From Pseudomonas rhizoryzae (lineage in GTDB: Bacteria > Pseudomonadota > Gammaproteobacteria > Pseudomonadales > Pseudomonadaceae), in assembly GCF_005250615.1 (NCBI RefSeq), contig NZ_SULM01000006.1, positions 62,001 through 126,000 on the forward strand: 64,000 nucleotides of DNA, written 5' to 3'. How positions within the stretch are numbered: the stretch's first letter is position 1; each line of letters opens with the position of its first letter. The position numbers were made by a program, and so were the translations under genes. Under the pieces are notes generated by a model. The model was not told the DNA's origin and made no database searches. It saw nothing but the letters and a program-made list of their open reading frames with translations. Shown here piece after piece: positions 28,044-38,040 of the stretch.

Positions 28044-28374
28044 CCGCACCGCCCTGAAACCTGATTCCTCACTTGATAGTAGTCAGGCGTACGGCTGTCA
28101 TTACTACCGAATATCGCCTCGCTAAGCGCTGGAAGACGCATGAATCAAGGCTTTCGCCGGAAAGTAGCGAAATAGAGCGGCATCCCGTCAGGCTGGGATC
28201 AGAGACATGGATAAAAAAAGAGTGCCCTGGACTTCAGCGGGACGGGATGCCAGGAAACGGATACCGACCAGCGAAAGATTCAGCCTCGGACGGTGAAGCC
28301 TGGAAGACGGGAGGGCATGAAATCCCAGCGCCAGAAACGCAAAAACCCTCCTTGCGGAGGGTTTCTGGTGAATA
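28044..28374. other. Intergenic region between the minor pilin operon and tRNA-Lys
   Basis: 331 bp. On the minus strand, ATGACA-N17-TATCAA (about 28064-28098) is a possible promoter for the pilin operon. The tRNA operon terminator is at the right end. A plus-strand frame across the region reaches into tRNA-Lys and is not a gene. Confidence 0.45.
28341..28364 (-). terminator. Terminator of the tRNA-Asn/Pro/Lys operon
   Basis: On the minus strand the stem AAACCCTCC-GCAA-GGAGGGTTT is followed by further T. It lies 10 bp after the tRNA-Lys 3' CCA. Confidence 0.85.
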
Positions 28375-28450
28375 TGGTGGGTCGTGTAGGATTCGAACCT
28401 ACGACCAATTGGTTAAAAGCCAACTGCTCTACCGACTGAGCTAACGACCC
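28375..28450 (-). tRNA. tRNA-Lys (anticodon TTT)
   Basis: A 76-nt cloverleaf with encoded CCA. The acceptor is GGGTCGT/ACGACCC, the anticodon loop is CTTTTAA and the T loop is TTCGAAT. All stems pair. It is the last of three tRNAs transcribed together. Confidence 0.98.
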
Positions 28451-28455
28451 AAATA

Positions 28456-28532
28456 TGGTCGGGGTAGGGGGATTCGAACTCCCGACATCCTGCTCCCAAA
28501 GCAGGCGCGCTACCGGGCTGCGCTATACCCCG
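28456..28532 (-). tRNA. tRNA-Pro (anticodon TGG)
   Basis: 77 nt with encoded CCA. The acceptor is CGGGGTA, the D loop contains the tRNA-Pro AGCCCGG, and the anticodon loop is TTTGGGA. It is the middle gene, 5 bp from tRNA-Lys. Confidence 0.98.
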
Positions 28533-28542
28533 AGAATGGAAG

Positions 28543-28618
28543 TGGCTCCGCGACCTGGACTCGAACCAGGGACCCAATGATTAACAGTCATTTGCTCTAC
28601 CGACTGAGCTATCGCGGA
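28543..28618 (-). tRNA. tRNA-Asn (anticodon GTT)
   Basis: 76 nt with encoded CCA. The acceptor is TCCGCGA/TCGCGGA, the anticodon loop is CTGTTAA and the T arm is CTGG with TTCGAGT. It is the first gene of the tRNA operon. Confidence 0.98.
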
Positions 28619-28682
28619 ATTTCGATCTTCCAACCCCTCTTACGCCACTGCCTTTCGGGCTTTGCCGTAAGTGAGGTGCGCC

Positions 28683-28710
28683 ATTTTACGGAAGTAGAAA
28701 CAGACGTCAA
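28683..28710 (-). promoter_or_regulatory. Sigma70 promoter of the tRNA-Asn/Pro/Lys operon
   Basis: Minus strand: TTGACG, 16-bp spacer, TAAAAT, about 64 bp before the tRNA-Asn 5' end. It is a near-consensus pair with nothing else between it and the tRNA. Confidence 0.85.
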
Positions 28711-28748
28711 CACCTAGCCTGCTGTTTTTTCACAAATTTATATGGAAA

Positions 28749-28774
28749 GCCGGGCGATCCAGGGATCGTCCGGC
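28749..28774 (-). terminator. Hairpin terminator after clpB
   Basis: An 11-bp stem (GCCGGGCGATC/GATCGTCCGGC, one G-T pair) with a 3-nt loop, 6 bp past the clpB stop. The T-run on the minus strand is short (TTT), so it is a weak intrinsic terminator or mRNA 3' stabiliser. Confidence 0.6.
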
Positions 28775-28780
28775 GTTTTC

Positions 28781-31345
28781 CTAGGCGAAGACGATCTCGT
28801 CGTCCTCCACCCTGCCCTGGATGCGGCTGCCGGGTGCGAAGGCACCGGAGAGGATGCGCTGGGCCAGCGGATTCTCGATCCAGCGCTGGATGGCACGCTT
28901 GAGCGGCCGGGCACCATAGACCGGGTCGTAGCCCACGGCCACCAGCTTGTCCAAGGCTTCCGGCGTCAGCTCCAGTTGCAGGTCACGCTCGGCCAGACGC
29001 TGACGCAGGTGTTGCAGCTGGATCTCGGCGATGCCGGCGATCTGCTCGCGGCCCAGGGGCTCGAACACCACCACTTCGTCGATCCGGTTGATGAACTCGG
29101 GGCGGAAATGACTGGCCACCGCATCCATCACCGCTGCGCGCTGGGCGTCATGGTCGTCGACCAGTTCCTGGATCTGCGCCGACCCCAGGTTGGAGGTCAT
29201 GACGATCACCGCATTGCGGAAGTCCACGGTACGGCCCTGGCTGTCGGTCAGACGACCGTCGTCCAGCACCTGCAGGAGGATGTTGAAGACGTCGGGATGG
29301 GCCTTCTCCACCTCGTCCAGCAAGACCACCGAATAGGGCTTACGCCGCACGGCCTCGGTCAGGTAGCCACCCTCTTCATAGCCAACATAACCGGGCGGTG
29401 CCCCGATCAGCCGCGCCACGGAGTGCTTCTCCATGAACTCGGACATGTCGATGCGCACCATGGCGTCCTCGGTGTCGAAGAGGAACTCCGCCAACGACTT
29501 GCACAGCTCGGTCTTGCCCACCCCGGTCGGGCCAAGGAAGAGAAAGGAACCACTGGGGCGATTCGGATCGGACAGCCCCGCCCGCGAACGGCGCACGGCA
29601 TTGGCCACCGCGGTGACCGCTTCGTCCTGGCCGATCACCCGGTTGTGCAGGGCGTCCTCCATGCGCAGCAGCTTGTCGCGCTCGCCTTCGAGCATCTTGC
29701 TGACCGGGATGCCGGTCCACTTGGAGACCACTTCGGCGATCTCGTCCTCGGTGACCTTGTTGCGCAGGAGCTGGTTGGCCGGCTTCTCGTGCTGGTCGAC
29801 CATCTGCAGGCTGCGCTCCAGGTCGGGAATGGTGCCGTACTGCAGCTCGGCCATGCGATTGAGGTCACCCTTGCGGCGGGCGACCTCCAGCTCAGCACGC
29901 GCCTGTTCAATGCGCTGTTGCAGCTGTGCGGAATCCTGCACTTCGGCCTTCTCGGCCTTCCACACCTCTTCCAGGTCGGCGTATTCCTGTTCGAGACGAG
30001 TGATCTCCTCCTTGAGTCTTTCCAGACGCTTGAGCGCGGCGTCGTCGTCTTCTTTCTTCAGGGCCTCGCGCTCGACCTTGAGTTGGATCAGGCGGCGATC
30101 CAGGCGGTCCAGGGCCTCGGGCTTGGAGTCGATTTCCATACGGATGCGGCTGGCGGCTTCGTCGATCAGGTCGATGGCCTTGTCCGGTAACTGACGGTCG
30201 GTGATATAGCGGTGCGACAGCTTGGCTGCGGCGATGATGGCGCCGTCGGTGATGGCCACCTTGTGGTGCACCTCATAGCGCTCCTTGAGGCCCCGCAGGA
30301 TGGCGATGGTGTCTTCCTCGCTCGGCTCGTCCACCAGCACCTTCTGGAAACGCCGCTCCAGGGCTGCGTCCTTCTCGATGTACTGGCGGTACTCGTCGAG
30401 GGTGGTGGCGCCCACGCAATGCAGCTCGCCACGCGCCAGGGCCGGCTTGAGCATGTTGCCGGCGTCCATGGCGCCCTCGGCCTTGCCGGCGCCGACCATG
30501 GTGTGCAGCTCGTCGATGAACAGGATGACGCGCCCTTCCTGCTTGGCCAGTTCGTTGAGTACACCCTTGAGGCGTTCCTCGAACTCACCACGGAATTTGG
30601 CACCGGCGATCAGGGCGCCCATGTCCAGCGCCAGCAGGCGCTTGTCCTTGAGGCCGTCCGGCACCTCGCCGTTGATGATGCGCTGGGCCAGGCCCTCGGC
30701 GATGGCGGTCTTGCCAACGCCAGGTTCGCCGATCAGCACCGGGTTGTTCTTGGTGCGGCGCTGCAGGACCTGGATAGTGCGCCGGATCTCGTCGTCACGG
30801 CCGATCACCGGGTCGAGCTTGCCGTCCTCGGCGCGCTTGGTGAGATCGACGGTGAACTTGTCCAGCGCCTTGCGGCTGTCTTCGGCATTGGGATCGTTGA
30901 CCGCCTCGCCGCCGCGCAGGTTGTTGATGGCATTCTCCAGCGCCTTGCGCGAGACGCCCTGCCCCAGCAGCAACTTGCCGAGCCGGGTGTTCTCGTCCAT
31001 GGCGGCGAGCAGCACCAATTCACTGGAGATGAACTGGTCGCCCTTCTGCTGGGCCAGGCGATCGGCCTGATTGAGCAGACGCGCCAAGTCCTGGGAGAGA
31101 TTCACATCGCCCGTGGGATTCTGGATCTTGGGCAGCTTGTCCAGCTCTTCGGCCAGGGTCTTGCGCAGGCTGGCCAGATCGAAACCAACCTGGCGCAGCA
31201 GCGGGGGAATGGAACCGCCCTGCTGGTCGAGCAAGGCGGAGAACAGGTGCAGCGGCTCGATGGCCGGATGATCGTGGCCGACGGCCAGGGACTGGGCATC
31301 CGCCAGGGCGAGCTGCAGTTTGCTGGTGAAACGGTCTATACGCAT
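28781..31345 (-). CDS. clpB: ATP-dependent disaggregase ClpB
   Basis: ClpB is the Hsp100 chaperone that resolubilises protein aggregates with DnaK/DnaJ/GrpE. The 854-residue sequence has a Clp N-domain ([18 protein letters not shown]), AAA1 with Walker [10 protein letters not shown] and FIDELHT, a coiled-coil middle domain (about 410-520, Glu/Leu/Arg-rich), and AAA2 with [10 protein letters not shown] and the small domain near [10 protein letters not shown]. No ClpP-binding tripeptide is apparent. A sigma32-type promoter lies upstream, so it is heat-shock inducible. Confidence 0.98.
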   Translation of the reverse strand: MRIDRFTSKLQLALADAQSLAVGHDHPAIEPLHLFSALLDQQGGSIPPLLRQVGFDLASLRKTLAEELDKLPKIQNPTGDVNLSQDLARLLNQADRLAQQKGDQFISSELVLLAAMDENTRLGKLLLGQGVSRKALENAINNLRGGEAVNDPNAEDSRKALDKFTVDLTKRAEDGKLDPVIGRDDEIRRTIQVLQRRTKNNPVLIGEPGVGKTAIAEGLAQRIINGEVPDGLKDKRLLALDMGALIAGAKFRGEFEERLKGVLNELAKQEGRVILFIDELHTMVGAGKAEGAMDAGNMLKPALARGELHCVGATTLDEYRQYIEKDAALERRFQKVLVDEPSEEDTIAILRGLKERYEVHHKVAITDGAIIAAAKLSHRYITDRQLPDKAIDLIDEAASRIRMEIDSKPEALDRLDRRLIQLKVEREALKKEDDDAALKRLERLKEEITRLEQEYADLEEVWKAEKAEVQDSAQLQQRIEQARAELEVARRKGDLNRMAELQYGTIPDLERSLQMVDQHEKPANQLLRNKVTEDEIAEVVSKWTGIPVSKMLEGERDKLLRMEDALHNRVIGQDEAVTAVANAVRRSRAGLSDPNRPSGSFLFLGPTGVGKTELCKSLAEFLFDTEDAMVRIDMSEFMEKHSVARLIGAPPGYVGYEEGGYLTEAVRRKPYSVVLLDEVEKAHPDVFNILLQVLDDGRLTDSQGRTVDFRNAVIVMTSNLGSAQIQELVDDHDAQRAAVMDAVASHFRPEFINRIDEVVVFEPLGREQIAGIAEIQLQHLRQRLAERDLQLELTPEALDKLVAVGYDPVYGARPLKRAIQRWIENPLAQRILSGAFAPGSRIQGRVEDDEIVFA

Positions 31346-31419
31346 GGGTAAGGTCCTATCTGAGACGCGGGACAGCGCGGCAGAAGGCGCTTTCGATTAC
31401 CCGCGGGAATGACCTTTAG

Positions 31420-31445
31420 ATAGGGGCGATGCTTAACGATTCAAG
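31420..31445 (-). promoter_or_regulatory. Sigma32 heat-shock promoter of clpB
   Basis: On the minus strand: CTTGAA, 12- to 13-bp spacer, CCCCTAT(C)T, close to the RpoH consensus CTTGAAA-N13-CCCCATNT. It lies about 75 bp before the clpB ATG. An 18-bp perfect palindrome (CATGGCGCATGCGCCATG, 31446-31463) abuts its upstream edge and may end pgeF transcription. Confidence 0.85.
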
Positions 31446-31475
31446 CATGGCGCATGCGCCATGTCGGAAAAGACG

Positions 31476-32207
31476 TCAGGGCTTGATCCAGATCAGGCTG
31501 GCGAAACGTCCGGTTCGCGCGGAACGCCGATAGGAGAAGAAGCGCGCCTGATCGACGAAGGTGTCCAGACCGCCACCATACACCGCCGTGATGCCCTGAG
31601 CGGCAAGACGCAAGCGGGCCAGGGCATAGAGGTCACCCAGGTACTTGCCTTCTTCCCGCGCCACGAAGCAGGACTCGGCATCGGCGTGCTGGGCGACGAA
31701 GGCCTCGCGCACTTCAGCACCGACCTCGAAACTGGCCGGGCCAATGGCCGGCCCCAACCAGACCAGCACCTCTGTGGGTGCCACGGCCAGGCTGGCCGCG
31801 GCAGCTTCCAACACTCCGCCCGCCAGACCGCGCCAACCGGCGTGAGCCGCCGCGACGCGAGAACCGTCCCGGCGGCAGAACAGGGCCGGCAGGCAATCAG
31901 CGGTCATCATGGTCACGGCGATACCCGGCATCGACGTCCAGGCCGCATCGGCGCGCAGCACCTGGGTGGGATCGGCCTCGACCACCGTTGTGCCATGCAC
32001 CTGCTCCAGCCACGCCGGCTGGCAGCCCAGGGCTTCGCCCAGGCGCCGACGATTCTCGGCGACCGCGGCGGGATCGTCACCGACATGGGCACCCAGATTG
32101 AAGCTGGCAAAAGGCGGCTGACTGACACCACCCGCCCGAGTGGTGACGCAGGCCTGAACGCCGACCGGCGCCGGCCAGTCAGGCCGCAGCCAGCCGGCGC
32201 CTATCAT
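31476..32207 (-). CDS. pgeF: PgeF/YfiH-family peptidoglycan editing factor (multicopper polyphenol oxidase fold)
   Basis: A 243-residue cytoplasmic protein of the DUF152/laccase-domain family. Family members act as purine nucleoside phosphorylases and, in E. coli, as a peptidoglycan editing factor. The metal and active-site residues are visible as EQVHGT, ADCLPALF and HAGWRGL. The start overlaps the rluD stop by 4 nt, so it is part of rluD-pgeF, an arrangement conserved in many gammaproteobacteria. Confidence 0.93.
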   Translation of the reverse strand: MIGAGWLRPDWPAPVGVQACVTTRAGGVSQPPFASFNLGAHVGDDPAAVAENRRRLGEALGCQPAWLEQVHGTTVVEADPTQVLRADAAWTSMPGIAVTMMTADCLPALFCRRDGSRVAAAHAGWRGLAGGVLEAAAASLAVAPTEVLVWLGPAIGPASFEVGAEVREAFVAQHADAESCFVAREEGKYLGDLYALARLRLAAQGITAVYGGGLDTFVDQARFFSYRRSARTGRFASLIWIKP

Positions 32208-33163
32208 TCGAAGGACTCCCGGTCCTGGCGCAGCAGATCCAACAGCCAGACCAGGTCTTCCGGCAATGGCGACTCCCAGCGCAGGCGCTCACCGGTCTCC
32301 GGATGATCCAGTTCGAGGAAGCGCGCATGCAAGGCCTGGCGCGGAAATTCGCGCAGGGTCTTGATCAGGGTCGGATTGGTCGCCGGCGGAATCTTGAAAC
32401 GACCGCCGTAGACCGGGTCGCCCACCAGCGGGAAACCGACATGGGTCATGTGCACGCGAATCTGGTGGGTCCGCCCGGTCTCCAGCTTGACGCGAGTGTG
32501 GGTATAGGCGCGGAAGCGCTCCAGCACCCGGTAATGACTGATCGCGGGCTTGCCGCCGGCGATCACCGCCATCCGCTGGCGCCGCTGGGAGTGGCGGCCG
32601 ATGGGCGCATTGACCGTGCCACCCGCGACGATCACCCCGGCGACGATGGCTTCGTAGATGCGGCTCACCGAGCGGGCCTGCAACTGGGCCACCAGATTGG
32701 TATGGGCTTCCAGGGTCTTGGCCACTACCATGAGCCCGGTGGTGTCCTTGTCCAAGCGATGGACGATACCGGCGCGCGGCACGTGTTCCAGCCCTGGCAC
32801 ATGATGCAGCAGGGCATTGAGCAGGGTGCCGTCGGCATGACCAGCGGCCGGATGCACCACCAGCCCGGCCGGCTTGTCGAGCACCAGCAGGTGATCGTCC
32901 TCGTAGACGATGTCCAGCTCGATATCCTGGGCCACCCACTCACCCTGGGCTTCGCGCTCGGCGCGCAGCGCCAGCTGGGCACCGCCGTGCACGGTATCGC
33001 GCGGGCGCAGCACGGCGCCGTCGACGGTCAGGCTGCCGTCCTTGATCCAGGCGGCGAGCCGCGAGCGGGAGTGTTCGGCGAACAGCTGGGCAGCGACCTG
33101 GTCGAGGCGCTGGCCACCGAGTTCGGAGGGGACTTCGGCATTGAGAACGATGGATTCGGACAT
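32204..33163 (-). CDS. rluD: 23S rRNA pseudouridine synthase RluD
   Basis: RluD makes pseudouridines 1911, 1915 and 1917 in helix 69 of 23S rRNA. The 319-residue protein has an N-terminal S4 domain (about 15-75), the catalytic Asp in [14 protein letters not shown], and [20 protein letters not shown]. It is divergent from bamD, which has been described as a conserved neighbour in pseudomonads, and overlaps pgeF. Confidence 0.96.
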   Translation of the reverse strand: MSESIVLNAEVPSELGGQRLDQVAAQLFAEHSRSRLAAWIKDGSLTVDGAVLRPRDTVHGGAQLALRAEREAQGEWVAQDIELDIVYEDDHLLVLDKPAGLVVHPAAGHADGTLLNALLHHVPGLEHVPRAGIVHRLDKDTTGLMVVAKTLEAHTNLVAQLQARSVSRIYEAIVAGVIVAGGTVNAPIGRHSQRRQRMAVIAGGKPAISHYRVLERFRAYTHTRVKLETGRTHQIRVHMTHVGFPLVGDPVYGGRFKIPPATNPTLIKTLREFPRQALHARFLELDHPETGERLRWESPLPEDLVWLLDLLRQDRESFE

Positions 33164-33190
33164 GGATCTGCGCGGGCAATGGCAGGGCTT

Positions 33191-33219
33191 TTGGAATCGG
33201 CCCGACCCTGTGGTTAAAT
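33191..33219 (+). promoter_or_regulatory. Candidate sigma70 promoter of bamD
   Basis: TTGGAA, 17-bp spacer, TTAAAT in the rluD-bamD divergent gap, about 130 bp before the bamD ATG. Confidence 0.5.
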
Positions 33220-33351
33220 ACGGCGACTTTTTTGCCCCGGCATTCCGGGTCGATCATCATAACAGGACGGTTCCGGCCCCGTCACAGGCTAGGTGAGAGC
33301 TCTCCGCCCTCATCCCTGCACCGCCGACCGTTTCGGGGAATCCAAGCCGCC

Positions 33352-34377
33352 ATGCAATTGAAGCACCTGCTGCTGGTCACCAGCCTAGTCCTCACCGCCG
33401 CCTGCTCCTCGAAAGCGCCCGAGGTTCCGGAGAACATGCCGGAAGGCGAGCTCTACAGCCAGGCCCAGCGCGATATCGCCAACAGCAGCTACACCGACGC
33501 CATCAGCAAGCTGAAGGCCCTGGAGTCGCGGTATCCCTTCGGTCGCTATGCCGAACAGGCCCAGCTCGAGCTGATCTACGCCAACTACAAGAATGGCGAG
33601 CCCGAGGCGGCGCGCACGGAAGCGGATCGTTTCATCCGTCTGCATCCGCAGCATCCCAATGTCGACTACGCCTACTACATGAAGGGCGTGTCCTCCTTCG
33701 ACCAGGACCGTGGCCTGCTGGCGCGCTTCCTGCCGCTGGACATGACCAAGCGTGATCCGGGTGCCTCGCGCGACTCCTTCAACGACTTCGCCCAGTTCAC
33801 CAGCCGCTTCCCCAACAGCCGCTATGCCCCCGATGCCAAGGCGCGCATGATTTACCTGCGCAACCTGCTGGCGGCCTACGACATCCATGTCGGTCACTAC
33901 TACCTGACCCGTAAGGCCTACGTAGCTGCCGCCAACCGCGGTCGCTACGTGGTGGAGAACTTCCAGGACACCCCATCCGTGGGCGATGGCCTGGCGCTGA
34001 TGGTCGAGGCCTACCAGCACATGGGGCTCAACGAACTGGCCGCGTCCAGCCTGGAAACCCTGAAGCTGAACTATCCGAACAACGTCAGCCTCAAGGATGG
34101 CGCATTCCAGCTGCGCGAGCCCGACGACAAGGACCAGCAACGCTCCTGGCTGACCCGCGCGACCCTGGGCCTGATCGATCGCCCGAGCGATCCGCTGCCG
34201 CCCGGCGAGACCCGCGCCAGCCAGGACATCCAGCGCAAGTACCAGGAAGAGCGTGACAACCTGGCGCCCGAACTGCGTATCGTCGACCCGGCTGAGGCCG
34301 AAAAGGCCGGCGGCGCGACGCCCGCACCGGTCAAGCGCTCCTGGTTCAGCCGCCTGACCTTCGGCCTGTTCGACTGA
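33352..34377 (+). CDS. bamD: Outer-membrane assembly lipoprotein BamD (ComL)
   Basis: BamD is the essential lipoprotein of the BAM complex that inserts beta-barrel proteins in the outer membrane. The ATG at 33352 gives 341 residues with a lipobox LTAAC (Cys18); an upstream extension to 33232 is not coding. TPR repeats run from about residue 35 to 250 ([20 protein letters not shown], then [19 protein letters not shown]). The tail beyond about 255 is longer than in E. coli (245 residues), as in pseudomonads, and is rich in charged residues. A terminator follows. Confidence 0.95.
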   Translation: MQLKHLLLVTSLVLTAACSSKAPEVPENMPEGELYSQAQRDIANSSYTDAISKLKALESRYPFGRYAEQAQLELIYANYKNGEPEAARTEADRFIRLHPQHPNVDYAYYMKGVSSFDQDRGLLARFLPLDMTKRDPGASRDSFNDFAQFTSRFPNSRYAPDAKARMIYLRNLLAAYDIHVGHYYLTRKAYVAAANRGRYVVENFQDTPSVGDGLALMVEAYQHMGLNELAASSLETLKLNYPNNVSLKDGAFQLREPDDKDQQRSWLTRATLGLIDRPSDPLPPGETRASQDIQRKYQEERDNLAPELRIVDPAEAEKAGGATPAPVKRSWFSRLTFGLFD

Positions 34378-34391
34378 CCAGGCGCAGACGT

Positions 34392-34423
34392 AAAAAGGGG
34401 AAGCCAGTGGCTTCCCCTTTTTT
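34392..34423. terminator. Bidirectional terminator between bamD and nadE
   Basis: The hairpin AAAAAGGGGAAGCC-AGT-GGCTTCCCC is followed by a T-run, with an A-run on the other side. It sits between the convergent bamD and nadE. Confidence 0.92.
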
Positions 34424-34486
34424 ATGGCGCTCGCAACAGGCTACGAAAACCCTGGTGCCGGATCGTAGAGACGCGGCAGCAGACCC

Positions 34487-36109
34487 CTAGTCGCCGATGC
34501 GCCAGCCGGAGGTGATCGGATAGCGCCGGTCACGGCCGAAACCGCGCTGGGTCACGCGCGCACCGACCGCTGCCTGGCGCCGTTTGTATTCGTTGAGATC
34601 CACCAGGCGCAGCACCTTGCGCACTACCTCCTCGTCGAAACCGGCGGCGACGATATCCACCGCCGACAGGTCCTGCTCGACATACAGGCGCAGGATCTCG
34701 TCGAGTACCGGATAGGGCGGCAGTGAATCCTCGTCCTTCTGGTCCGGCGACAGCTCGGCGGACGGCGGCCGATCGATCACCCGTTGGGGAATCACCTCGC
34801 CGGCGCGATTGCGATACTCGCAGAGACGGAACACCAGGGTCTTGGGCACATCCTTGAGCACATCGAAGCCGCCGGCCATGTCGCCATAGAGGGTGGCATA
34901 GCCGACCGCCATCTCGCTCTTGTTGCCGGTGGTGAGCACTAGGTAGCCCTTCTTGTTGGAAATGGCCATCAGCAGAGTGCCACGACAACGCGCCTGCAGA
35001 TTTTCCTCGGTGGTGTCCCGACCGAGACCGGCGAACTCACCGGCCAATGTCTGCTGGAAGGCCTCGACCATGGGTGCAATGGGCAGCACGCTATAGCGTA
35101 CGCCCAGGGTCCGGGCCTCGGCTTCGGCATCGTCCAGGCTCATCTGGGCGGTGTAGTGATAGGGCATCATCACCGCCTCCACCTGCTCCGCCCCCAGGGC
35201 ATCCGCCGCTACCGCCAGCACCAACGCCGAGTCGATACCCCCGGATAGCCCCAGTACCACGCCCTTGAAGCCATTCTTGCGCACGTAGTCGCGCACCCCG
35301 AGCACCAGGGCGTCGTAGACGCTGGCCTCCAGTGAGGCGATAGGCGCTAGCTCAGCCGGCAGCGGATTCAAGGCTTCGTCGAAGGCGACCGGATAGAGTC
35401 CCTCGACGAACGCTGGCGCCCGTTGGGTGACCTGCCCCTGGGCATCCACCACGAAGGAATGGCCGTCGAACACCAGCTCATCCTGGCCACCCACCTGGTT
35501 GACGTAGACCACCGCCATGCCACCTTCGCGGGCCCGCTCGGCCACCACGGCTTCACGCTCCGGTTGCTTGCCGCCGTGGAAGGGCGAGGCGTTGAGGTTG
35601 AGCATCAACCGCGCGCCAGCCGCCCGCGCCTTGGCCATGGGCTCGGCGAACCAGATGTCCTCGCAGATGGTGACGCCGATGGGGACGCCCTTGAATTCGA
35701 ACACCGCCGCGCTATCGCCCGGCTCGAAGTAGCGCTTTTCGTCGAATACCCGATAGTTCGGCAGTTGCTGCTTACGGTAGAAGGCCAGTTGCACGCCGTC
35801 GCGATAGACCACACAGGCGTTGTAGCGCCGCCCCTCTTCCAGCCAGGGAAAGCCGACCAGCACATGGATGCCGCCGATCTCCTCGCGAATCCGTTGCAAG
35901 CCCTGCTCGATGCGCCGCTGCATGCTGGAACGCAGCAGCAGGTCCTCCGGTGGATAGCCACACAGTGAAAGCTCGGGAAAGACGATCAGATCGCCGCCCA
36001 ATTGGTCGCGGGCCTCGCAGGCCGCCGCGATGATCCGATCGACGTTGCCATGGATGTCGCCCACCTTGAGGTTCAATTGCGCCATCACGACATTCAGCAG
36101 CTGACTCAT
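34487..36109 (-). CDS. nadE: Glutamine-dependent NAD+ synthetase
   Basis: NadE makes NAD+ from deamido-NAD+, ATP and glutamine. The 540-residue two-domain form has an N-terminal nitrilase-like glutaminase (Glu in FPELSLCGYPPED, Lys in YRKQQLPNY, Cys in VTICEDIWF) and a C-terminal synthetase with the ATP PP-loop LGLSGGIDSAL. It stands alone on the minus strand between bamD and the pilS-pilR operon. Confidence 0.97.
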   Translation of the reverse strand: MSQLLNVVMAQLNLKVGDIHGNVDRIIAAACEARDQLGGDLIVFPELSLCGYPPEDLLLRSSMQRRIEQGLQRIREEIGGIHVLVGFPWLEEGRRYNACVVYRDGVQLAFYRKQQLPNYRVFDEKRYFEPGDSAAVFEFKGVPIGVTICEDIWFAEPMAKARAAGARLMLNLNASPFHGGKQPEREAVVAERAREGGMAVVYVNQVGGQDELVFDGHSFVVDAQGQVTQRAPAFVEGLYPVAFDEALNPLPAELAPIASLEASVYDALVLGVRDYVRKNGFKGVVLGLSGGIDSALVLAVAADALGAEQVEAVMMPYHYTAQMSLDDAEAEARTLGVRYSVLPIAPMVEAFQQTLAGEFAGLGRDTTEENLQARCRGTLLMAISNKKGYLVLTTGNKSEMAVGYATLYGDMAGGFDVLKDVPKTLVFRLCEYRNRAGEVIPQRVIDRPPSAELSPDQKDEDSLPPYPVLDEILRLYVEQDLSAVDIVAAGFDEEVVRKVLRLVDLNEYKRRQAAVGARVTQRGFGRDRRYPITSGWRIGD

Positions 36110-36243
36110 GAAAACTCCCTAGCCCGGTTTATCGGGTCATTTTCCAGCATGCAGGGAAGCCGGACAATCGGAGCCGCACGGCGATCTCCCAGCACCTGGC
36201 GGCCCTGCTAAACTCTCCCATCATTTACGCCGCGAGATCATCC

Positions 36244-36492
36244 ATGGGTCTGTTTCGCCTGCTGTTGTGGCTCGCCCTGCTGGGCGCGCTGTTTTGGCTG
36301 ATCCGACGCTGGTGGCGGGGCAAGACGCAGAGGCCATCCGGCAAAGCCCGCCCGCTCCCGCCCAATCCGATGGTGCGCTGCGCCCATTGCGAGGTCCACG
36401 TGCCCCAGGAACGAGCCCTGGCCGATGGCGACAGCCAGCGCTGGTATTGCAGCGCCGAACATCGCCGGTTGCAGCATGAGCACCGAGACTGA
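36244..36492 (+). CDS. PP0621-family small membrane zinc-finger protein
   Basis: An 82-residue protein. The N-terminal helix (LFRLLLWLALLGALFWLIRR, about 3-22) is followed by a basic stretch and a C4-type motif: CAHC and, 26 residues on, CSAEH with a nearby His. Proteins like this usually precede pilS in pseudomonads and have no firm role. Its last 17 bases overlap the pilS start, which implies coupled translation and perhaps a link to PilS signalling (inferred). Confidence 0.85.
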   Translation: MGLFRLLLWLALLGALFWLIRRWWRGKTQRPSGKARPLPPNPMVRCAHCEVHVPQERALADGDSQRWYCSAEHRRLQHEHRD

Positions 36493-38038
36493 TCCCGATA
36501 TCCTCAGAGCCGACGCAGTCCTGCGGCTCTATCACTTCTATCGCATCGTCATCGGCTTGGCGCTGGTCCTGCTGATCTCCAGCGATCTCGACCAGCACTG
36601 GCTACGCACCGTGGACGGCCAACTGTTTCGCCAGGCCAGTTGGGCCTATCTCGCCGCCAACACGGTATTGGCCGCCTTTCACCGACCACTGCGCCGGCAT
36701 GCCTTCACCCTGGCACTGATCGATATCATCGCCCTGGGCGGCCTGTTCTTCCTGGCCGGCGGCATCACCAGCGGTATGGGCAGCCTGCTGGTGGTGACAG
36801 TGGGCGTGTCCAACGTCCTGATCCGTGGTCGCCGCGGCCTATTGATCGCCGCCCTGGCCGCGATCGCCCTGCTGCTCGCCACCATCTACCTGGACCTGCG
36901 CCGCGGCGACGGTGGCAGTGGCTACGTCCAGGCCGCGGGCCTGGGCACCCTGTGCTTCGCCACGGCATTGCTGGTACAGGGCCTGGTTCGGCGACTGCTG
37001 GACAGCCAGGCGCTGGCCGAAACCCGCGCCACTACCGTAGCCGAGCTGGAAGCGCTAAACGCCCTCATCCTCGAACGGATGCGTACCGGCATCCTGGTGT
37101 TCGATGCCGAATACCAGGTGCTGCTGGCCAATCCAGCGGCGCGCCGTCTGTTGGGCGTGGACGACGACGGCAGCATCACGCCCCTGAGTAGCGTCCTGGC
37201 CCAACGCCTGGAGGAGTGGGAGCGCAATCCCAGCATCCGCCCGGCCGCGTTACGCGCCTACGCCAACGGTCCGTTGTTGCAGCCAACCTTCGCGCGCCTG
37301 CAACAGGGCGAGGGCGAGCGCGTGCTGACCTTTCTCGAAGACGTCTCGCGAATCGCCCAGCAAGCACAACAACTCAAGCTCGCCTCCCTCGGTCGCCTCA
37401 CCGCCGGCATTGCCCACGAAATCCGCAACCCGCTGGGCGCCATTAGCCACGCGGCGCAACTGCTCCAGGAGTCCGAGGAGCTGACCACTCCGGATCGCCG
37501 CCTGGCGCAGATCATCCAGGATCAATCGCGGCGGATGAACCGGGTGGTGGAGAACGTCCTGCAACTTTCGCGGCGGCGCCAATCGGCGCCCCAACTGATC
37601 GACCTGCGCTACTGGGCCCATCGTTTCGCCGGTGAGTTGCGCCCTACCCTACCCGCCGACCAGAAAATCCATGTCAAGGCCGAACCCGGCACCTTGCAGA
37701 CCCACATGGATCCCCACCAGCTGGGGCAGATCCTCACCAACCTGGTGCAGAACGGCCTGCGCTACAGCGTTACCGGTCAGGTCTGGCTCAGCGTGTATCG
37801 CGACCCGGACAGCGACCTGCCCATCCTCGACGTGGTCGACGACGGTCCCGGCGTCGCCGCCGAGCAACTCGACCACCTGTTCGAGCCGTTCTTCACCACG
37901 GAAAACAAGGGCACCGGCCTGGGGTTGTACATTTCCCGTGAGCTTTGCGAAAGCAACCAGGCCAGACTTGGCTATCATCCCTTGGCGAGCGGCAGCTGTT
38001 TCCGCATCACCTTCGCCCATCCCCGCACAATGAGCTGA
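36476..38038 (+). CDS. pilS: Type IV pilus sensor histidine kinase PilS
   Basis: PilS is the inner-membrane kinase that controls pilA transcription through PilR; in P. aeruginosa it senses PilA itself in the membrane. The ATG at 36476 gives 520 residues. There are six transmembrane helices in the first 190 residues, a PAS domain (about 205-300), the phospho-His in GIAHEIRNPLG (about residue 314), and ATP-binding motifs NLVQNGLRY, DDGPGV and GTGLGLYIS. It overlaps the PP0621-family gene and is 2 bp before pilR. Confidence 0.96.
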   Translation: MSTETDPDILRADAVLRLYHFYRIVIGLALVLLISSDLDQHWLRTVDGQLFRQASWAYLAANTVLAAFHRPLRRHAFTLALIDIIALGGLFFLAGGITSGMGSLLVVTVGVSNVLIRGRRGLLIAALAAIALLLATIYLDLRRGDGGSGYVQAAGLGTLCFATALLVQGLVRRLLDSQALAETRATTVAELEALNALILERMRTGILVFDAEYQVLLANPAARRLLGVDDDGSITPLSSVLAQRLEEWERNPSIRPAALRAYANGPLLQPTFARLQQGEGERVLTFLEDVSRIAQQAQQLKLASLGRLTAGIAHEIRNPLGAISHAAQLLQESEELTTPDRRLAQIIQDQSRRMNRVVENVLQLSRRRQSAPQLIDLRYWAHRFAGELRPTLPADQKIHVKAEPGTLQTHMDPHQLGQILTNLVQNGLRYSVTGQVWLSVYRDPDSDLPILDVVDDGPGVAAEQLDHLFEPFFTTENKGTGLGLYISRELCESNQARLGYHPLASGSCFRITFAHPRTMS

Positions 38039-38040
38039 GC

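Noticed and set aside
28073..28444. 123-codon plus-strand frame before the tRNA cluster
   Set aside because: It runs into the tRNA-Lys gene and lacks a start site or family resemblance.
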